A stretch of 64,000 bases of DNA from NCBI GenBank assembly GCA_045636265.1, contig JAZTXD010000170.1, forward strand, positions 1 to 64,000, in the 5' to 3' direction. Position 1 is the stretch's first letter. Every line of letters begins with the position of its first letter. The position numbers and the translations under genes were made by a program. A model generated the notes under the pieces. That model saw only the letters and a program-made list of their open reading frames with translations. It made no database searches and was not told where the DNA came from. This document shows, one piece after another, positions 8,936-17,906 of this stretch. The stretch comes from Flemingiibacterium sp045636265 (GTDB taxonomy: Bacteria; Bacillota; Clostridia; Oscillospirales; CAG-272).

Positions 8936-8953
8936 ATAAAGTCCCTTTCTATC

Positions 8954-9050
8954 AAAAAAGCATTCGCACCACACAGCTTCTAAGACCTAACGCTGTGCGA
9001 ACGAATGCTTTTGCATTACTCTACCCGGTGGCAGTTTTGTATTTAGAGTA
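8954..9050 (-). promoter_or_regulatory. Candidate attenuator leader of pnuC
   Basis: On the minus strand the leader has a 7-bp stem (TACTCTA/TAGAGTA, 9017-9050) enclosing CTGCCACCGGG. A long hairpin follows whose arms lie at about 8956-8977 and 8992-9012, with a run of six T on its 3' side. A terminator-like hairpin before the start codon suggests attenuation, but the first part matches no riboswitch class I can name. Confidence 0.5.
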
Positions 9051-9078
9051 TATCACATTAATGTGAATTTGTCAAGGC

Positions 9079-10485
9079 TTAAAGCAGAAGCTTATCGAGA
9101 TTTATAATATCGCCGGCACCCATTACGATGAGCATGTCGCCCTCACGAAGCTCGGAGCGGAGATATTTTGCGATCTCTTCAAACGATGGCAGATACACCG
9201 CGCCATCAATTCCTGCGGCTAACTTTTCGGAGCTTACGCCAAACACGTTCTGCTCTCTTGCGGCGTAGATATCGGCGAGGATAAGATGCACACCATTTTT
9301 CGTGCACTCGTTGAAAACCTCTGTAAAATCGTCGAAAAGCTCTGCGGTTCTCGTATATGTGTGCGGCTGGTAGACCACGACAACGCGGTCATATCCGCAC
9401 TCTAGCGCGCCGGAGAGGGTAGCCTTTATCTCTGTGGGGTGGTGAGCGTAGTCATCGTACAGCGGCACGTTAGTGCCAGCCACGCTGCCGCGATTTTCCA
9501 TGCGGCGCTTCGCTCCCGTGAACTGCGACAGTCCAAGTGCGATTGCGTCGGGCGATACTTTGCAAATATCTGCAGTTGCGGTGGCGGCAAGCGCGTTCAT
9601 TATGTTGTGCCGTCCCGTAACACCGAGCTTTACGTGAGCGAAAAACTCGCCCTTTTTGATAATATCAAACTCGGCTCTGCCGTGGTCGAATGTGATGTTC
9701 TTCGCCGTGAAATCGGCATCATTCTCAAGCGCGAATGTGACAAGAGTTCCCTTGTATCCCTCGCACACCAGACGGACGTTTTCACAGTCTGCGTTGACAA
9801 CGGCATATCCGTCATTTGCAATTGCAAGGTAACGGCTGAAGGAGTCGCGTATCTGACCTAAATCCTTGAAATAATCGGGGTGATCCATGTCGATGTTGAG
9901 AACTACCGCGATGTTCGGCGTGAAGGACAGGAACGAGTCCTGGTACTCGCACGCTTCCATGATAAAGTTATCCTTTGAGCCGAGTCGGTATGCGCCGCCG
10001 ATGGCCGTAAGCTCGGCGCCGGAAACTATTGTGGGATCAAGCGCCGCGGCGAGGAAAATGTGCGCTGTCATGGATGTGGCACTCGACTTGCCGTGCATGC
10101 CGGCAACGCCGATGCGGTTTTTGTAGTGGCTCATGAGAAAACCGAGGAAATCGGCGCGGTAAACGCAGTTTTTGCTGCCATTTTTGTCACATTCGAGAGC
10201 CGGAGCAAGCTCCTCGTTGTCGCGGCTTATTGCGGCGGAGTAAACGATCACGTCATACGGCTCGATATGTGAGGCGTCAAGCTCGTAGTATACGGTGATG
10301 CCGTCACGCTCAAGCTTGCGTGTGAGATCGGTTGCCGTGCGGTCATAGCCGCCCACACGCATGCCAAGATCAGCGGCGATGTGCGCCAGAGAGGACATGC
10401 TGATGCCGCCGATTCCGATGAAATAGACGGATTTTTTGGATGCGAATATCTCTTCAAGCTGTGAGATCGAATAGCTTGTGTACAT
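9079..10485 (-). CDS. murC: UDP-N-acetylmuramate--L-alanine ligase
   Basis: Adds L-alanine to UDP-N-acetylmuramate using ATP, the first amino acid of the peptidoglycan stem peptide, in the cytosol. The 468 residues have the usual three Mur-ligase domains. The N-terminal VYFIGIGGISMSSLAHI is the UDP-sugar binding loop. GMHGKSSATSMTAHIF is the ATP loop, with Ser after Lys in place of the usual Thr. NIDMDHPDYF and YDDYAHHPTEI are conserved. GGGAG precedes the ATG. It stands alone, divergent from spoVG, rather than in a division cluster. Confidence 0.96.
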   Translation of the reverse strand: MYTSYSISQLEEIFASKKSVYFIGIGGISMSSLAHIAADLGMRVGGYDRTATDLTRKLERDGITVYYELDASHIEPYDVIVYSAAISRDNEELAPALECDKNGSKNCVYRADFLGFLMSHYKNRIGVAGMHGKSSATSMTAHIFLAAALDPTIVSGAELTAIGGAYRLGSKDNFIMEACEYQDSFLSFTPNIAVVLNIDMDHPDYFKDLGQIRDSFSRYLAIANDGYAVVNADCENVRLVCEGYKGTLVTFALENDADFTAKNITFDHGRAEFDIIKKGEFFAHVKLGVTGRHNIMNALAATATADICKVSPDAIALGLSQFTGAKRRMENRGSVAGTNVPLYDDYAHHPTEIKATLSGALECGYDRVVVVYQPHTYTRTAELFDDFTEVFNECTKNGVHLILADIYAAREQNVFGVSSEKLAAGIDGAVYLPSFEEIAKYLRSELREGDMLIVMGAGDIINLDKLLL

Positions 10486-10673
10486 TGTTTGTAATCTCCC
10501 GTGTTTGTTTTATACTACCATTATATCACAGTAAGCGCAAAAATAAAAGTCTTTTCGGTAAAAATTAGTTTTTGCGCTAACATATTCATAAAACATACGA
10601 ATATAGGTAACAAACAATACGCATATGCGTCATAAAAATATTTCTTTCACGCCTTATAAATTTCAAAAAATTA

Positions 10674-10704
10674 TTGCATAATTTTCACAATTATAAGATA
10701 TAAT
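10674..10704 (+). promoter_or_regulatory. Probable promoter of spoVG
   Basis: TTGCAT (10674-10679) and TATAAT (10699-10704) are 19 bp apart, leaving a 100-base leader. The rest of the 10,486-10,804 gap is AT-rich, with no open frame or clear hairpin. Confidence 0.5.
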
Positions 10705-10804
10705 ATCCTTAGGTTCACTGAACCGCAGAATATTTCAGCTTAAATGATATACCCCTCGGGCTTTGCATAAGTAGGCTGTGCCGGGGTAAAACGGAGGATC
10801 AAAA

Positions 10805-11107
10805 ATGGTAATCACTGATATCAAAGTAAGAAAGCTTTTTAACGACGGTCCCATGAAGGCCATAGTTTCCGTAACGTTTGACGGTCAGCTTGCCGTACAT
10901 GACATCAAGGTAATAAACGCAAGAGAAAAGCTCTTTATAGTAATGCCCAGCAGAAAGAATCCCGATAATACTTACCGTGACATTGTTCACCCGATCAATG
11001 CGCAGTTCAGAGCTGAACTTGAGGCGGCGGTGCTTGATGCGTACAGCAAGGAGCTTGAAAATGCTTCAGTGGCAGATTACAGCGCTCCCGAAACTGCCGA
11101 TGTGTGA
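10805..11107 (+). CDS. spoVG: Septation/regulatory protein SpoVG
   Basis: A 100-residue protein that begins VITDIKVRKLF and contains GPMKAIVSVTFDGQLAVHDI and FIVMPSRK, the hallmark of SpoVG. In Bacillus it affects asymmetric septation; in other Firmicutes it binds nucleic acid and regulates many genes. The length is close to normal, with an acidic tail of about 15 residues. GGAGG lies 6 bases before the ATG. It is monocistronic, with a strong terminator after it. Confidence 0.95.
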   Translation: MVITDIKVRKLFNDGPMKAIVSVTFDGQLAVHDIKVINAREKLFIVMPSRKNPDNTYRDIVHPINAQFRAELEAAVLDAYSKELENASVADYSAPETADV

Positions 11108-11156
11108 AACAGTTAATCGTAAAAAAATGCTATAATATCGCAAAAAAATGAAGAAT

Positions 11157-11199
11157 AAAAAAGAGATATTGCAAGTGTACACGGCAATATCTCTTTTTT
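11157..11199. terminator. Terminator after spoVG
   Basis: A perfect 16-bp stem (11157-11172 and 11184-11199) carries A and T runs at its ends, so it can act in both directions. Confidence 0.88.
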
Positions 11200-11248
11200 A
11201 TGTGCAATTCATACAATTTTTACATGCTGATTTGGTTTGAATTGCGAA

Positions 11249-11277
11249 TTGAAATTGTGCTATAAAATTGATATAAT
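11249..11277 (+). promoter_or_regulatory. Promoter of first solute-binding protein
   Basis: TTGAAA and TATAAT are separated by 17 bp. The bases from the -10 box to the start codon are almost identical to those before the second paralog. Confidence 0.8.
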
Positions 11278-11331
11278 TATACCAGCACATTGTGATGGCT
11301 AAAACACTAATTTTGTAAAAGGAGAAAACAC

Positions 11332-12792
11332 ATGAAAAAACGTATATTTGCACTGCTCTTGGCAGGTGCAATGGCGCTCTCACTCGCGGCTTGCGGCGGT
11401 AGCGGTGATGACACAAAGGACACCTCCGGTAAGGATACCACTGCGGCTGATGACAACAGCGCGTATGCCGGAATCGAAAAGAAAAACTACGAGAAGGATT
11501 TCACGATTCTTTGCCCCAACTGGGGAAACTATACCCAGTTCTTCTTTGTTGAAGAAAACACAGGCGAGGCAATGGACAATGCACTCTTCAACCGTGAACT
11601 CAAGATCGAGGAGCACCTCGGCATCGATATCCAATACGAGCAGATCGCACTCAGCGGCACGGGAATCAACGATATTTATCCCACACTTCAGCAGATGGCA
11701 ATGACCGGTGATAATCTTTACCAGATCGCTCTTGTTCACTGTATTCAGGATACCGCGGTTATGATCACCGACGGTCTTTTAGAGGACCTCAACACCATCT
11801 CCACCATCGATTTCGATAACGACTGGTGGAACCAGAAGGCTAACGCTAACCTTGCTGTAAACGGCAAGCAGTACTATGCTATTTCCGATTATAACATTCC
11901 CGATATTGAGGTAATGGTATTCAACAAGAAGATGATTGAAACCAACAACCTCGAAAACCCCTATGATCTCGTACACGAGGGCAAGTGGACTGTTGATAAG
12001 CTTATGGAAATGAGCGATGTGGTAACTCTCGACAACGGTGACGGCGTTTGGGACGTAAACGATACCTACGGCTTCGGTGCACCTTCGGCTCACATGCTTA
12101 CCGGTCTTACATATTCCTGCGGACTCACTCTTGTTGAGCAGGATTCTGACGGATATTTCACCTTCGCTCTTAACAACCAGAAAACATACACAGTTGTTGA
12201 AAAGCTTCAGGCACTCTTTGAAAGCCCCAGCACATATATCTACAGCTGGGCAGCAGACACGGAGCAGTACGGTCACACCTTGGACGAGTCACTCAACATC
12301 GGTACGGGACGCTCGCTCTTCAGCCTTGAGTATCTCTCCTCTCTTGAAAGACTCCGCAGCTCCGAGGTTGACTTCGGTATTCTTCCGTATCCCAAGTTTG
12401 ACGAAAACCAGGAAGATTACATAACTGTTGACTGGTCCGGTCTTATGTGCGTTCCGCTTATTGCACAGGACAAGGAAATGATCGGTGAGGTTCTCGAGCT
12501 CTTCGGTTGCCTGTCTGCAGAGGAAGTTCTCCCCGCATTCTATGACATCATGCTCGGCGAAAAGCTTTCCCGTGACCCCGAGTCCCGTGATATGCTCGAC
12601 CTTATTTTCGACAGTATCATATTCGATGCAGGTATGAACTATTTCGGCTTCCACGAGAACATGAAGAAGTTCTGGAATCTCGGTGATGCTATTTCAAAAG
12701 GCGAGTTCAACGGTTACGCATCCTACCTCGGTCAGTATGAGGAAGCAACCATTGCGGAAATTGAAGAATTCAACACCGCACTGGCTGAATAA
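11332..12792 (+). CDS. ABC transporter solute-binding lipoprotein, tandem paralog 1
   Basis: A 486-residue family 1-type extracellular binding protein. The signal peptide KKRIFALLLAGAMALSLAACGG ends in the lipobox LAAC, so it is lipid-anchored outside the membrane. A Gly/Asp/Thr-rich linker is followed by a two-lobed binding domain with motifs such as QMAMTGDNLYQIALVHCIQD, VNDTYGFGAPSAHML and FGILPYPKFDENQEDY. These suit carbohydrate uptake proteins, but the ligand is unknown. No permease or ATPase lies nearby. It has its own promoter and terminator and two close paralogs immediately downstream. Confidence 0.9.
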   Translation: MKKRIFALLLAGAMALSLAACGGSGDDTKDTSGKDTTAADDNSAYAGIEKKNYEKDFTILCPNWGNYTQFFFVEENTGEAMDNALFNRELKIEEHLGIDIQYEQIALSGTGINDIYPTLQQMAMTGDNLYQIALVHCIQDTAVMITDGLLEDLNTISTIDFDNDWWNQKANANLAVNGKQYYAISDYNIPDIEVMVFNKKMIETNNLENPYDLVHEGKWTVDKLMEMSDVVTLDNGDGVWDVNDTYGFGAPSAHMLTGLTYSCGLTLVEQDSDGYFTFALNNQKTYTVVEKLQALFESPSTYIYSWAADTEQYGHTLDESLNIGTGRSLFSLEYLSSLERLRSSEVDFGILPYPKFDENQEDYITVDWSGLMCVPLIAQDKEMIGEVLELFGCLSAEEVLPAFYDIMLGEKLSRDPESRDMLDLIFDSIIFDAGMNYFGFHENMKKFWNLGDAISKGEFNGYASYLGQYEEATIAEIEEFNTALAE

Positions 12793-12813
12793 ACTCTTCC
12801 GAAATATATTTTT

Positions 12814-12851
12814 CCCCCTCAGGGCAGTATGCCTTGAGGGGCTTTTGTTTT
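12814..12851 (+). terminator. Terminator of paralog 1
   Basis: The stem CCCCTCAGG/CCTTGAGGGG is followed by CTTTTGTTTTTT. Confidence 0.82.
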
Positions 12852-13020
12852 TTGCTAAAAGAACTTCGGAACGTTGAAGGGGCAACGAAATGTTAAACAA
12901 AACACTTTTGTGTGAAAATAAACGCAGATATGCTCTCTGAACGTGTGAAGATATCTTTTTCTACCTTTTAATATGTACATTTAGCACAATTTTCACATGT
13001 TGTTTTGTTCAGTTTGCTAC

Positions 13021-13049
13021 TTGAAAATTAAATGCAATTTTGATATAAT
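13021..13049 (+). promoter_or_regulatory. Promoter of second solute-binding protein
   Basis: TTGAAA (13021-13026) and TATAAT (13044-13049) are 17 bp apart. An upstream block ACAATTTTCACATGTTG is shared with the first copy. The remaining gap 12,852-13,020 holds nothing else recognisable. Confidence 0.8.
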
Positions 13050-13103
13050 TATACCAGCACATTGTGATGGCTAAAATACTAATTTTGTAAAAGGAGAAAA
13101 CAC

Positions 13104-14573
13104 ATGAAAAAACGTATATTTGCACTGCTCTTGGCAGGTGCAATGGCGCTCTCGCTTGCAGCATGCGGCGGCAACGGTGATGACACAAAGGACACCTCCG
13201 GCTCCAAGGATACCACTGCGGCTGATGGCAACAGCGAATATGCCGGAATCGAAAAGAAAAACTACGAGAAGGATTTCTATATTCTTTATCCTGATTGGGC
13301 TAACTACAAGTACTATTTCTTTACCGAGGAAAACAGCGGTGAGGCAATGGACGTTGCACTCTTCAACCGTGAGCTCAAAATCGAAGAGCATCTTGGCATT
13401 AACATAGAATATGTTATGGCCAACGATAACGGAAACAACGGCATTGGCGCAATCTATCCCAATCTTCAGCAGATGGCAATGACCGGCGATAATCTCTATC
13501 AGATTACTCTTACCCACTGTATTCAGGACCTTGCAGTAATGATCACCGACGGTCTTCTTGAGGACCTCAACACCATTGAAACTATCAACTTTGATAACGA
13601 TTGGTGGAATCAGAAATCTAATGAAAACCTTTCTGTAAACGGCAAGCAGTACTACGCTGTTTCCGATTATAACATTCCCGATATTGAGGTAATGGTATTC
13701 AACAAGAAGATGGTAGAAAACAACCACCTCGAAAATCCTTATGACATCGTGAATGAGGGCAAGTGGACTATTGACAAGCTCATGGAAATGAGCAGCGCTG
13801 TAACCCAGGACAACGGTGACGGCAACTGGGATTACAACGATACATACGGCTTCGGTGCTCCCAGCGCGCACATGCTCACAGGATTTACTTATTCCTGCGG
13901 ACTTACACTTGTTGGTAAGGATGACGATGGTTTCTTCACATTCGGTCTTAATGATCAGAAGGCATATTCGGTAGTTGAGAAGCTCCAGCAGCTGTTTGAA
14001 AGCCCCGACACATATATTTATCCTTGGTCTATGGACAATGTAGGACATACAAACTATAACCCCACAGAGTCGCTCAATATTGCTTCCGGACGCTCTCTCT
14101 TCAACCTTTATTATCTCTCCGCACTCGCTGATCTTCGCGAAACAGAGGTTGAGTTCGGTATTCTTCCTTACCCGAAGTTCGACGAGAATCAGGAAGATTA
14201 TATAACTGTTGACTGGTCCGGTCTTATGTGTGTTCCGCTTATTGCGCAGGACAAGGAAATGATCGGTGAGGTTCTCGAGCTTTACGGCTGCCTGGCAGGC
14301 GATGAAGTTCTTCCTACGTTCTACGATATCATGCTCGGTGAGAAGCTCTCCCGTGACCCCGAGTCCCGTGATATGCTCGACCTTATTTTCGACAGTATCA
14401 TATTCGATGCAGGTATGAACTATTTCGGATTTGGAAAGAACATGACCAAGTTCTGGAATCTCGGTGATGCTATTTCAAAAGGCGAGTTCAACGGTTACGC
14501 ATCCTACCTCGGTCAGTATGAGGAAGCAACAATTGCGGAAATTGAAGAATTCAACACCGCACTGGCTGAATAA
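13104..14573 (+). CDS. ABC transporter solute-binding lipoprotein, tandem paralog 2
   Basis: A 489-residue close paralog of the preceding gene. The signal peptide and lipobox are identical (LAACGG), and the last 140 residues are nearly identical, including LGEKLSRDPESRDMLD and YLGQYEEATIAEIEEF. Differences concentrate in the first 150 residues and at about 290-340, the regions expected to line the ligand cleft or partner surface. This pattern suggests a recent duplication with diverging specificity. The 60 bases before the start codon are also duplicated. It is separately transcribed and terminated. Confidence 0.9.
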   Translation: MKKRIFALLLAGAMALSLAACGGNGDDTKDTSGSKDTTAADGNSEYAGIEKKNYEKDFYILYPDWANYKYYFFTEENSGEAMDVALFNRELKIEEHLGINIEYVMANDNGNNGIGAIYPNLQQMAMTGDNLYQITLTHCIQDLAVMITDGLLEDLNTIETINFDNDWWNQKSNENLSVNGKQYYAVSDYNIPDIEVMVFNKKMVENNHLENPYDIVNEGKWTIDKLMEMSSAVTQDNGDGNWDYNDTYGFGAPSAHMLTGFTYSCGLTLVGKDDDGFFTFGLNDQKAYSVVEKLQQLFESPDTYIYPWSMDNVGHTNYNPTESLNIASGRSLFNLYYLSALADLRETEVEFGILPYPKFDENQEDYITVDWSGLMCVPLIAQDKEMIGEVLELYGCLAGDEVLPTFYDIMLGEKLSRDPESRDMLDLIFDSIIFDAGMNYFGFGKNMTKFWNLGDAISKGEFNGYASYLGQYEEATIAEIEEFNTALAE

Positions 14574-14595
14574 TACCGTATAAAAGTAAACCAAG

Positions 14596-14630
14596 CGCCC
14601 TCAAGGTATATGCCTTGAGGGCGTTTTTTT
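14596..14630 (+). terminator. Terminator of paralog 2
   Basis: The 11-bp stem CGCCCTCAAGG/CCTTGAGGGCG is followed by seven T residues. Confidence 0.9.
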
Positions 14631-14680
14631 ATAACACAGATTGCACAAATTTGCGTTGGGAAATTTGTGCTCATTGACGA

Positions 14681-14709
14681 TTGAAAATGATTTACAAGTT
14701 TGATATAAT
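14681..14709 (+). promoter_or_regulatory. Promoter of third solute-binding protein
   Basis: TTGAAA (14681-14686) and TATAAT (14704-14709) are 17 bp apart. An inverted repeat GCACAAATTT/AAATTTGTGC (14643-14670) lies just upstream and may be a regulator site. Confidence 0.75.
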
Positions 14710-14757
14710 ATTGTCATATATAGTTGGTACTATAATATTTTTTGGAGGCAACATTTC

Positions 14758-16221
14758 ATGAAGAAAAAGATTTTGTCAATACTACTACTCGGCGCAATGC
14801 TTGTTTCGCTTGTGGCATGCGGCGGCGACGGCAAGGGTAATGATGACACCAAGGATACGACCGATGTATCCGGAACCGAAAACAGCGCATATGCCGGAAT
14901 CGAAAAGAAGAATTATGGAAAGGAGCTCAACATCCTTTATCATAATCCCGATTCTGCATATTTCACCTATTTCTTCACCGAGGAAAATGACGGTGAGGCA
15001 ATGCAGGTTGCGGTGTATAACCGCGAGCTGAAGATCGAGGATCATCTCGGCATTGAAATTAACTGGGTGATAGCAAACAACGCCGGAGATACCAGTATAA
15101 ACGCTGTTTATCCCAGCCTTCAGCAGATGGCAATGACCGGTGATAACCTTTATCAGATCGCTTTCACACACTGTATTCAGGACACCGCGATCTTGATAAC
15201 CGACGGTCTTCTTACTGACCTTAATACTGTAAGCACCATCAATCTTGACAACGAATGGTGGAACCAGCGCTCCAACGAAAACCTTTCGGCTGGAGGCAAA
15301 CAGTATTACGTAGTTTCCGATTTCACTATTCCGGACGTATATACAGTACTCTTCAATAAGGAAATGGTTAAAACCAACAATCTTGAAGACCCGTACCAGC
15401 TCGTTCGCGACGGTAAGTGGACTCTTGACAAGATGCGTGAGCTTGGCGAGGCAGTGCTTCTCGACAACGGCGACGGCATCTGGGATATAAACGATACCTA
15501 TGGATTCGGTGCTCCCGGTGAGCATATGCTTACTGCGTTCACATATTCCTGCGGACTTCAGATCGTTGAAAAGGACGAGGACGGAAACTTCACATTTGCT
15601 CTCAATAACCAGAAGACATATGACGTTGTTGATAAGTTAAAGCAGCTCTTCGACAGCCCTGCTACATACTACTATGAGTGGTACCATGATGCCGGCGTCA
15701 TGGGCGGTTCGGTTGAAAAATCGCTGAACATCTCAACAGGTCGCTGCCTGTTTGGTCTTAAGGCACTCTCTTCGCTCGACGAGTACCGCAATATAGACAT
15801 TGATTTCGGTATTCTTCCCTATCCTAAGTATGACGAGAATCAGGAAGATTACCTCTCTCTTGACTGGGGCGTGCTTACATGTGTTCCGCTTGTATCACAG
15901 GATAAGGAAATGACAGGTGAAGCACTTGAGCTGTTCGCTTTCCTTGCAAAGGACGAGGTTCTTCCTACGTTCTACGATATCATGCTCGGTGAGAAGCTCT
16001 CCCGTGACCCCGAGTCCCGTGAAATGCTTGATATCATCTTTGACGGCGTAATTTTTGACGCGGGCATGAACTATTTCGGATTCAGCAAGGGTGTCAGAGA
16101 TTTCTGGAGCCTTCCCAACTCTATTGCTACCGGAACAATGACCGGTTACGGCTCCTTCCTTGAAAAATACGAGGAAAATGCTATTGCTACTCTCGATGAG
16201 TTCAACAATGCTGTAAACTAA
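14758..16221 (+). CDS. ABC transporter solute-binding lipoprotein, tandem paralog 3
   Basis: A 487-residue paralog, more diverged than the first two. The lipobox is LVACGG after a KKKILSILLLGAMLVS signal peptide. The same landmarks recur: NSAYAGIEKKNYGKELNILY, QMAMTGDNLYQIAFTHCIQD, and the block LGEKLSRDPESREMLD. One 57-base stretch around LPTFYDIMLGEKLSRDPES matches paralog 2 almost base for base, which suggests local gene conversion. It has a distinct upstream region, so it probably responds to a different signal. No transport partners are present in the window. Confidence 0.9.
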   Translation: MKKKILSILLLGAMLVSLVACGGDGKGNDDTKDTTDVSGTENSAYAGIEKKNYGKELNILYHNPDSAYFTYFFTEENDGEAMQVAVYNRELKIEDHLGIEINWVIANNAGDTSINAVYPSLQQMAMTGDNLYQIAFTHCIQDTAILITDGLLTDLNTVSTINLDNEWWNQRSNENLSAGGKQYYVVSDFTIPDVYTVLFNKEMVKTNNLEDPYQLVRDGKWTLDKMRELGEAVLLDNGDGIWDINDTYGFGAPGEHMLTAFTYSCGLQIVEKDEDGNFTFALNNQKTYDVVDKLKQLFDSPATYYYEWYHDAGVMGGSVEKSLNISTGRCLFGLKALSSLDEYRNIDIDFGILPYPKYDENQEDYLSLDWGVLTCVPLVSQDKEMTGEALELFAFLAKDEVLPTFYDIMLGEKLSRDPESREMLDIIFDGVIFDAGMNYFGFSKGVRDFWSLPNSIATGTMTGYGSFLEKYEENAIATLDEFNNAVN

Positions 16222-16237
16222 GCATATAACAAAAAAC

Positions 16238-16270
16238 ATCTCCTCAAGGCGTAAACCTTGAGGAGATTTT
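16238..16270. terminator. Shared terminator between convergent genes
   Basis: A 12-bp stem ATCTCCTCAAGG/CCTTGAGGAGAT has a T-rich tail on both strands. It serves paralog 3 and the M23 peptidase gene. Confidence 0.88.
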
Positions 16271-16271
16271 A

Positions 16272-17642
16272 TTATTGGTTTGGAATAACAAGCTCGGGAA
16301 GATAGTCTTCCGGGTCGTATGTTTTGCCGTTGATACGCACTTCAAAATGAAGATGTGAGCCGTATGCAACACCTGTGTTGCCCATGGTGGCGATTTGCTG
16401 ACCTTGGTATACTTTATCTCCGGGAGATACAAGCATTGTGTTAAGATGCGCGTAAAGAGTTTCGTAGCCGTCGTTGTGCATTATACGGATGCTGTTGCCG
16501 TATGAGGGAGTTTGTCCGGCCCAGACCACCGTTCCGCCGTCAGAGGCGTATATCGGTGAGCCCTTTTTGTCGGGCAGGTCTATTCCGAGGTGGAACTCTT
16601 CTTTGCCGTATATTACTCTCGGACCGTACGGAGATGAGATGCCCTTCGGAGTTTCGCACGGCCATATGAAGTTGCCAAGTGGAACGGAATCGGGAATGGG
16701 TCTTGCGCCGACCTTTATAACGGTGTCAACCACCGGAGTGATGATAGTTTCTTCTATGAGCTCACGTCGTATGATATTGCCCTCTGCGTCATAGAATATT
16801 TCGTATGTGGCAATTCGCTCACCGTCTGAACCTTGTGTGAGAACTTTATCTCTTCCGACAAGTGTGTTCGGGTCTTCGATGTATTTTGTGGTGTGATATA
16901 TGGTTTCGCTGAAGGTTGCGGTATCTACAAAATTGTATCCGATAGTGACGTCCGCAGTGTTGCTTGCCTGAATAGAATCAAGGATATCCTCATGGGTTTC
17001 GGGTGATGCCACGGAAAGAGCGCTTATGCGGGCGGTGATGACCATGGAATTGGTATTGCTTTCAGGCGGCGGTTCTTCGAGAGGGTTTACAATAGCGTTT
17101 ATCTCGTCAATGGAACGAAGCATAGACTTAAGACAAAGCTGCTTTGTTATATGAAGACGGTTTGTGATTTCAACACCTTCAAATGAGAAATCACTTGAAG
17201 CGAGAAGCTCAAATTCTATGTCGGATATCAAAGCTTCGAGCGCCTTTTTGTCGTGATGCGCGGCAATTTGTTTGTCGTCGACATACAGCATGTATGCTTC
17301 GCAGAAATCGTCCTCATATTTTGCCCAGATAAGCTCTGCAAATTCTTTGGCTGTCAGATATTTCGGTGCTGTTTTATGAACAAGATTGCAGTCAACGCTG
17401 ATATCGGGGGCGAAGGTTTTGTTTGTGGCGCTTGAGATAACGGATTTAACGTAATTTTCAGCTTCCATCACGTCTTCAAACGACTCTACATAACCGAGCA
17501 CATCCCCGTTAAGACGAGCCTCAACAGCCACGTCCAAGCTTGACACGTAACCTATGTAAAATACTGCGGCGGCACATGTTAGTATCGGCAAAGCGATATT
17601 CAAAATGCGTGTAATAATGCCGCACGACTGTTTTTGTGACAT
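16272..17642 (-). CDS. M23-family cell-wall endopeptidase with G5 domain
   Basis: A 456-residue protein with one N-terminal membrane anchor (about 12-34) and otherwise extracellular. A G5 domain sits at about 245-325. The C-terminal LytM/M23 domain has zinc ligands H351 and D355 (HLGID) and H432 (HLHFEV), plus catalytic H399 in YAHL. All four are present, so it is probably an active peptidoglycan endopeptidase. The linker PLEEPPPES precedes the G5 part. The long N-terminal region resembles that of Firmicutes M23 proteins linked to spore or cell-wall remodelling. AAGGAG lies upstream of the ATG. It is monocistronic. Confidence 0.92.
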   Translation of the reverse strand: MSQKQSCGIITRILNIALPILTCAAAVFYIGYVSSLDVAVEARLNGDVLGYVESFEDVMEAENYVKSVISSATNKTFAPDISVDCNLVHKTAPKYLTAKEFAELIWAKYEDDFCEAYMLYVDDKQIAAHHDKKALEALISDIEFELLASSDFSFEGVEITNRLHITKQLCLKSMLRSIDEINAIVNPLEEPPPESNTNSMVITARISALSVASPETHEDILDSIQASNTADVTIGYNFVDTATFSETIYHTTKYIEDPNTLVGRDKVLTQGSDGERIATYEIFYDAEGNIIRRELIEETIITPVVDTVIKVGARPIPDSVPLGNFIWPCETPKGISSPYGPRVIYGKEEFHLGIDLPDKKGSPIYASDGGTVVWAGQTPSYGNSIRIMHNDGYETLYAHLNTMLVSPGDKVYQGQQIATMGNTGVAYGSHLHFEVRINGKTYDPEDYLPELVIPNQ

Positions 17643-17835
17643 AAGTATCTCCTTATTTACTGATTACAAGGGGGGATAAAACGCAGTAGTCCGTTTTATT
17701 GGGGAAAAGACTTTCACCTTACAGTAGTGCTGTTATTTCATAGCACTCATAATATTATACCCGATTTTAGCTGAAAAATCAAGGTTAGCGCGGTATTTTT
17801 GTGAATTATACACAGTTTTTTTTAGAGCGATTTGC

Positions 17836-17864
17836 TTGAAAAGAGGGACAAAATGTGATATAAT
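17836..17864 (+). promoter_or_regulatory. Promoter of galT
   Basis: TTGAAA (17836-17841) and TATAAT (17859-17864) are 17 bp apart, 42 bases before the start codon. Confidence 0.75.
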
Positions 17865-17906
17865 CATAAATGTATCAATTATATTAAAGTATTAAGGAGA
17901 GAAAGA

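Noticed and set aside
13071..15525. Minus-strand frames opposite the solute-binding paralogs
   Set aside because: They are similar to each other only because the sense genes are paralogs; composition is unlike a protein.
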